Assembly: GCF_015999465.1 (NCBI RefSeq)
Contig: NZ_CP065534.1
Coordinates: forward strand, 3,410,001 to 3,474,000
Origin: Lonsdalea populi
Lineage (GTDB): Bacteria; Pseudomonadota; Gammaproteobacteria; Enterobacterales; Enterobacteriaceae
Direction: 5' to 3'
DNA: 64,000 nucleotides
The notes under the pieces were generated by a model that was given only the letters and a program-made list of their open reading frames with translations, ran no database searches and was not told the origin of the DNA. Positions within the stretch are counted from its first letter, which is position 1. The number at the start of each line of letters is the position of its first letter. Positions 60,792 through 64,000 of this stretch are shown here, piece after piece. The translations under genes were made by a program, and so were the position numbers.

Positions 60792-61532
60792 ATGAACGAG
60801 ACAATTAAGTTATTAAAGAGCCATCGTAGCGAACGCAGCTATCTGGACAAAACAATCCCCGAAGACATCCTTTCCGCGATCATCGACGCCGCCTACCTCT
60901 CCCCCACCTCCGTGAATTCACAGCAGGTTTCCGTTATCGTCACTCGCGATCCGGCGCGACGCGCCCGCATCGCCGAACTGGCTGGCGGACAAACCTGGAT
61001 AGCCCAGGCCCCGGTCTTCCTGACGCTGGTGCTGGACATGCATAAAAGCGAGCGCGCCATTGCTCTGGCGGGCTTCGAGCAGCATGCCCATGAAAGCGTG
61101 GAGAGCATCGTCTCCGGCAGTACCGATGTGGGCATCGCCCTTGGCAGTCTGATCGCCGCCGCCCATTCCTATGGGCTGGGCATCGTGCCCATCGGCGGCG
61201 TCCGCCGCAATCCCCAGGCGATGATCGAACTGCTCGAGTTGCCGGAGCACACCTTCCCACTGGTAGGACTGGTAATTGGCTACGTCGACCAGCCTGCGCA
61301 CCAAAAACCGCGGCTCCCCATCAGCACCTTCCGTCACGAAGAAGTATATCGGGACGACACGTTGAACGACGCCATCAAGCAATACGACGAAACGCTGACA
61401 AAGCACTGGGGAAAGATCGGCCGCACCGACGGCGCCGCCTGGGGCGCCAACACCGCAGACTATTATCAGCATATTTACTTCCCCGAAGTCCTGCCCGCCC
61501 TGCTTCAGCAAGGCTTCAAACTGGATAAGTAA
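60792..61532 (+). CDS. NfsA-like NADPH-dependent flavin oxidoreductase
   Basis: 246 residues. HRSERSYLDKTIPEDILSAI and LSPTSVNSQQVSVIV bind FMN; GIVPIGGVRRNPQAMIELLE and the C-terminal HWGKI belong to the NfsA/FRP type nitroreductases. First gene of a likely operon with yqhD (3 bp apart). The position suggests a role in electrophile or quinone detoxification under YqhC. Confidence 0.85.
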   Translation: MNETIKLLKSHRSERSYLDKTIPEDILSAIIDAAYLSPTSVNSQQVSVIVTRDPARRARIAELAGGQTWIAQAPVFLTLVLDMHKSERAIALAGFEQHAHESVESIVSGSTDVGIALGSLIAAAHSYGLGIVPIGGVRRNPQAMIELLELPEHTFPLVGLVIGYVDQPAHQKPRLPISTFRHEEVYRDDTLNDAIKQYDETLTKHWGKIGRTDGAAWGANTADYYQHIYFPEVLPALLQQGFKLDK

Positions 61533-61535
61533 TCT

Positions 61536-62699
61536 ATGAACAATTTTACCCTGCATACCCCGACAAAAATTTTGTTCGGAGAGGGACAGATCGCCAACAT
61601 TGCCGCCGAAATTCCTGAAGACGCGCGTATTCTGATCGTCTACGGCGGCGGCAGCATCAAACGCAACGGCGTGCTCGGTCAGGTCCACGACGCATTGGCG
61701 GGCCGCACCATCACCGAGTTTTCCGGCGTTGAACCCAACCCGACTTACGAAACGCTGATGAAGGCCGTCGATGTGGTTCACCAGGAACACATCGACTTCC
61801 TGCTCGCCGTGGGCGGCGGTTCGGTCGCGGACGGCACCAAATTCATTGCCGCGGCGGCGAACTACACGGCGTCGGAAGATCCGTGGCATATCCTGCAGAC
61901 TCACGGACGAGACGTCGCCCAAACGCTGCCTATCGGCGTGGTGCTGACGCTGCCGGCGACCGGCTCCGAGTCCAACAGCGGCGCGGTGATCACGCGGAAA
62001 GCCAGCGGCGATAAGCAGGCGTTTCATACGCCATTGGTTCGCCCGCAGTTTGCCGTGCTGGACCCGGTCGTCACCTATACTTTGCCTGAACGCCAGATTG
62101 CCAACGGCGTCGTCGATGCCTTTGTACATACGCTGGAGCAATATCTAACCTATCCGGTCGACGCGAAAGTGCAGGATCGCTTCGCGGAAGGGCTGCTGCT
62201 GACGCTCATTGAAGAAGGTCCGCGGGCGCTGAAAGAACCGGATAACTATGCCGTGCGCGCCAATGTTATGTGGAGCGCAACCTTGGCGTTGAACGGACTG
62301 ATCGGGGCGGGCGTGCCGCAAGACTGGTCTACTCATATGCTGGGCCATGAGCTGACCGCCATGCACGGTCTGGATCATGCGCAGACATTGGCAGTCGTTC
62401 TGCCAGCTATGCTGCGCGACCGTAAAGCGCAGAAACGGCATAAACTGCTACAGTACGCTGAACGGGTATGGAACCTCCGTGACGGCGGCGAAGAGCAACG
62501 GATTGACGGCGCCATTGAAGCCACCCGCGAGTTTTTCGAACGTATGGGCGTCCCCACTCGGATGTCGGACTATCAGTTGGACGGCAGCAGCATCCCGGCG
62601 CTGGTGGAAAAACTTAAGGAGCACGGCATGACGGCGCTGGGCGAACACAAGGACATTACGCTTTCCGACAGTCAACGCGTCTATGAGGCCGCTCGCTAG
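61536..62699 (+). CDS. yqhD: NADPH-dependent aldehyde reductase / alcohol dehydrogenase
   Basis: 387 residues (E. coli 387). Iron-type ADH fold: VGGGSVADGTKFIA for NADPH, metal ligands in VDAFVHTLEQY, HMLGHELTAMHGLDHAQ. Reduces short-chain and lipid-derived aldehydes. Directly follows the flavin oxidoreductase gene. Confidence 0.96.
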   Translation: MNNFTLHTPTKILFGEGQIANIAAEIPEDARILIVYGGGSIKRNGVLGQVHDALAGRTITEFSGVEPNPTYETLMKAVDVVHQEHIDFLLAVGGGSVADGTKFIAAAANYTASEDPWHILQTHGRDVAQTLPIGVVLTLPATGSESNSGAVITRKASGDKQAFHTPLVRPQFAVLDPVVTYTLPERQIANGVVDAFVHTLEQYLTYPVDAKVQDRFAEGLLLTLIEEGPRALKEPDNYAVRANVMWSATLALNGLIGAGVPQDWSTHMLGHELTAMHGLDHAQTLAVVLPAMLRDRKAQKRHKLLQYAERVWNLRDGGEEQRIDGAIEATREFFERMGVPTRMSDYQLDGSSIPALVEKLKEHGMTALGEHKDITLSDSQRVYEAAR

Positions 62700-62900
62700 G
62701 GCAACGCGCACCCCTTCAGCTTTCAGCTACACTGCTGTTTAGCGCTGCGGATCGGGAGAGCATCCCCCTGCGGCGACGAGCACTCCGGCGGTTTCTCACC
62801 TCGCGGAAACCGCCGGTATTCGCTTTACGACAAGCCGGAAAGCGAATCTGCAGTCTGCATCGACCGCGCTTTGTGGTCGGGCCGGAACAAGGAGAATGCT

Positions 62901-63746
62901 ATGACGACACAACCCATCATTAAACTGAGTGACGGCAAAACCCTCCCGCAGTTGGGGCTGGGCGTATGGCAAGCCAGCCATGAAGAAACGATCGTTGCGG
63001 TGAATGAAGCGCTGAACACGGGTTATAAGGCCATAGATACCGCGGCCATCTACCAAAATGAGGCCGCCGTGGGCGAAGCGTTACAGTCCGTGGGGCTGCC
63101 GCGCAATGAGCTGTATATCACCACCAAACTCTGGAACAGCGACCAAGGCCGCCCGGCACAGGCGCTGACGGAGAGCCTGCGCAAGCTAAAGCTGGACTAT
63201 GTCGACCTCTACCTGATCCACTGGCCCTGGCCGCCTAAAGGCAGCGCCGAGGATACCTATATCGAGGCCTGGCGGGGCTTGATCCGACTGCAGGAACAGG
63301 GGCTGACCAAAAGCATCGGCGTCAGCAACTTCCATCCGCACCATCTTCAGCGTCTTAAAGAAGCCACTGGCGTGATGCCGGTCATCAACCAGATAGAACT
63401 GCATCCGCTGCTGCAACAGCGCTCGCTGCATGCCTGGAATACCACGCACCACATTCAGACAGAGTCCTGGAGCCCGTTGGCGCAGGGCGGTAAAGGCGTG
63501 TTTGATACGCCCATTATCCGGGATTTGGCGAAAAAATACGGCAAGACGCCAGCGCAGATTGTGATCCGCTGGCACCTTGATAACGGATTAGTGGTGATCC
63601 CGAAATCGGTGACACCGGCACGCATCCGCGAGAACTTTGATGTATTGGATTTTAAACTGGAGCAAGAGGAATTAAGTCAGATAGCCACGCTGGACAGCGG
63701 CAAGCGTCTGGGGCCCGATCCGGATCAGCCTCCCGCTGAGGCGTAA
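62901..63746 (+). CDS. dkgA: 2,5-diketo-D-gluconate / methylglyoxal reductase
   Basis: 281 residues from ATG 62901 (AAGGAGAA upstream). Aldo-keto reductase barrel: LGLGVWQAS, catalytic Tyr in AAIYQNEAAVGEAL, Lys in TKLWNSDQG, His in YLIHWPWP. C-terminal PKSVTPARIRENFDVLDF binds NADPH. Follows yqhD as in E. coli. Confidence 0.94.
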   Translation: MTTQPIIKLSDGKTLPQLGLGVWQASHEETIVAVNEALNTGYKAIDTAAIYQNEAAVGEALQSVGLPRNELYITTKLWNSDQGRPAQALTESLRKLKLDYVDLYLIHWPWPPKGSAEDTYIEAWRGLIRLQEQGLTKSIGVSNFHPHHLQRLKEATGVMPVINQIELHPLLQQRSLHAWNTTHHIQTESWSPLAQGGKGVFDTPIIRDLAKKYGKTPAQIVIRWHLDNGLVVIPKSVTPARIRENFDVLDFKLEQEELSQIATLDSGKRLGPDPDQPPAEA

Positions 63747-63797
63747 TACCGTCCCGTCGCAGCGCCGGCCAGCCCGGTGCTGCCCCCCGCGAGGACG

Positions 63798-64000
63798 TTA
63801 GTCAGACACTTCAAATTCGTAGACATCGCTACGGCAATAAATTTCGCAGTATTCCAATAATTCGCCCTTGGCGTCGAAGGTGTGCTGACGGCTAAACAGC
63901 AGCGGCATGCCGTTTGGCACTTTTAGCAGTTTCGAAATTTCCCGCGTGGCGCTAACGGCACGAAGACGATAACGCCGATTTTCTGGAAAGATTTGCCGCT
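63798..64000 (-). CDS. GntR-family regulator, UTRA domain (C-terminal end only)
   Basis: The minus strand reads NRRYRLRAVSATREISKLLK, PNGMPLLFSRQHTFDAKGEL and LEYCEIYCRSDVYEFEVSD before a TAA at 63798-63800. This is the last part of a UTRA ligand-binding domain; the helix-turn-helix end lies beyond the window. Ligand unknown. Confidence 0.8.
   Translation of the reverse strand, partial: RQIFPENRRYRLRAVSATREISKLLKVPNGMPLLFSRQHTFDAKGELLEYCEIYCRSDVYEFEVSD

Overview
The window is a stretch of enterobacterial chromosome, most like the soft-rot and woody-plant genera of the Pectobacteriaceae (Brenneria, Lonsdalea, Dickeya, Pectobacterium). This placement is inferred from gene content: a chromosomal scr sucrose operon, Rhs tips with SymE-like genes, and the gene blocks leuX-yjiN-lptG-lptF-pepA-holC-valS, rraB-argF, pyrLBI-ridA and exbBD-metC-yghB-yqhC-yqhD-dkgA. 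Proteins such as ValS (951 aa), NrdD (712 aa, radical Gly681) and LptF (366 aa) have the same lengths as in E. coli.

Accessory region, 1-14740. Two tandem copies of a roughly 5.3 kb module each carry a divergent XRE repressor, a CHC2/Toprim/ATPase primase-helicase and a XerC/D-like tyrosine recombinase. These are followed by about 0.9 kb of GC-rich, hairpin-rich non-coding DNA. Each module ends exactly at the conserved Rhs core/tip junction (codons for PYDPIG) and is followed by a different orphan Rhs toxin tip, its immunity gene, a conserved bidirectional terminator and a SymE-like gene. At the junction lies an 18-bp dyad (6-bp arms, 6-bp centre) shaped like a tyrosine-recombinase crossover site. 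The array continues to the left of the window. I propose it is a reservoir of Rhs tips spaced by a self-encoded recombination module, and this is the main find. An IS3-family element with a doubled right end closes the array.

Island in leuX, 14741-25195. A P4-like integrative element is bounded by a 17/18-bp direct repeat of the tRNA-Leu(CAA) 3' end. It carries a TacA/TacT-type toxin-antitoxin pair, a broken XRE gene, a Ner-like regulator, a P4-type primase-helicase, a CI-like structured RNA region, AlpA and a second tyrosine recombinase. It also has a 1.1 kb structured gap, an AT-rich sce7725/sce7726 pair (possible defence module) and the P4-type integrase beside leuX.

Core chromosome, 25178-64000. 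In order: leuX; yjiN; lptGF (LPS export); pepA, holC, valS; yjgM; rraB; argF with two ARG boxes; pyrL attenuator and pyrBI; ridA. A peptide-type ABC transporter with a homocysteine S-methyltransferase comes next. Then anaerobic ribonucleotide reductase nrdD/nrdG, behind paired NrdR boxes and two perfect DnaA boxes; scrK, scrY-scrA-scrB and scrR (sucrose uptake and hydrolysis); exbB-exbD with a Fur-like box; metC; yghB; yqhC, a nitroreductase, yqhD and dkgA; and the end of a GntR/UTRA regulator.
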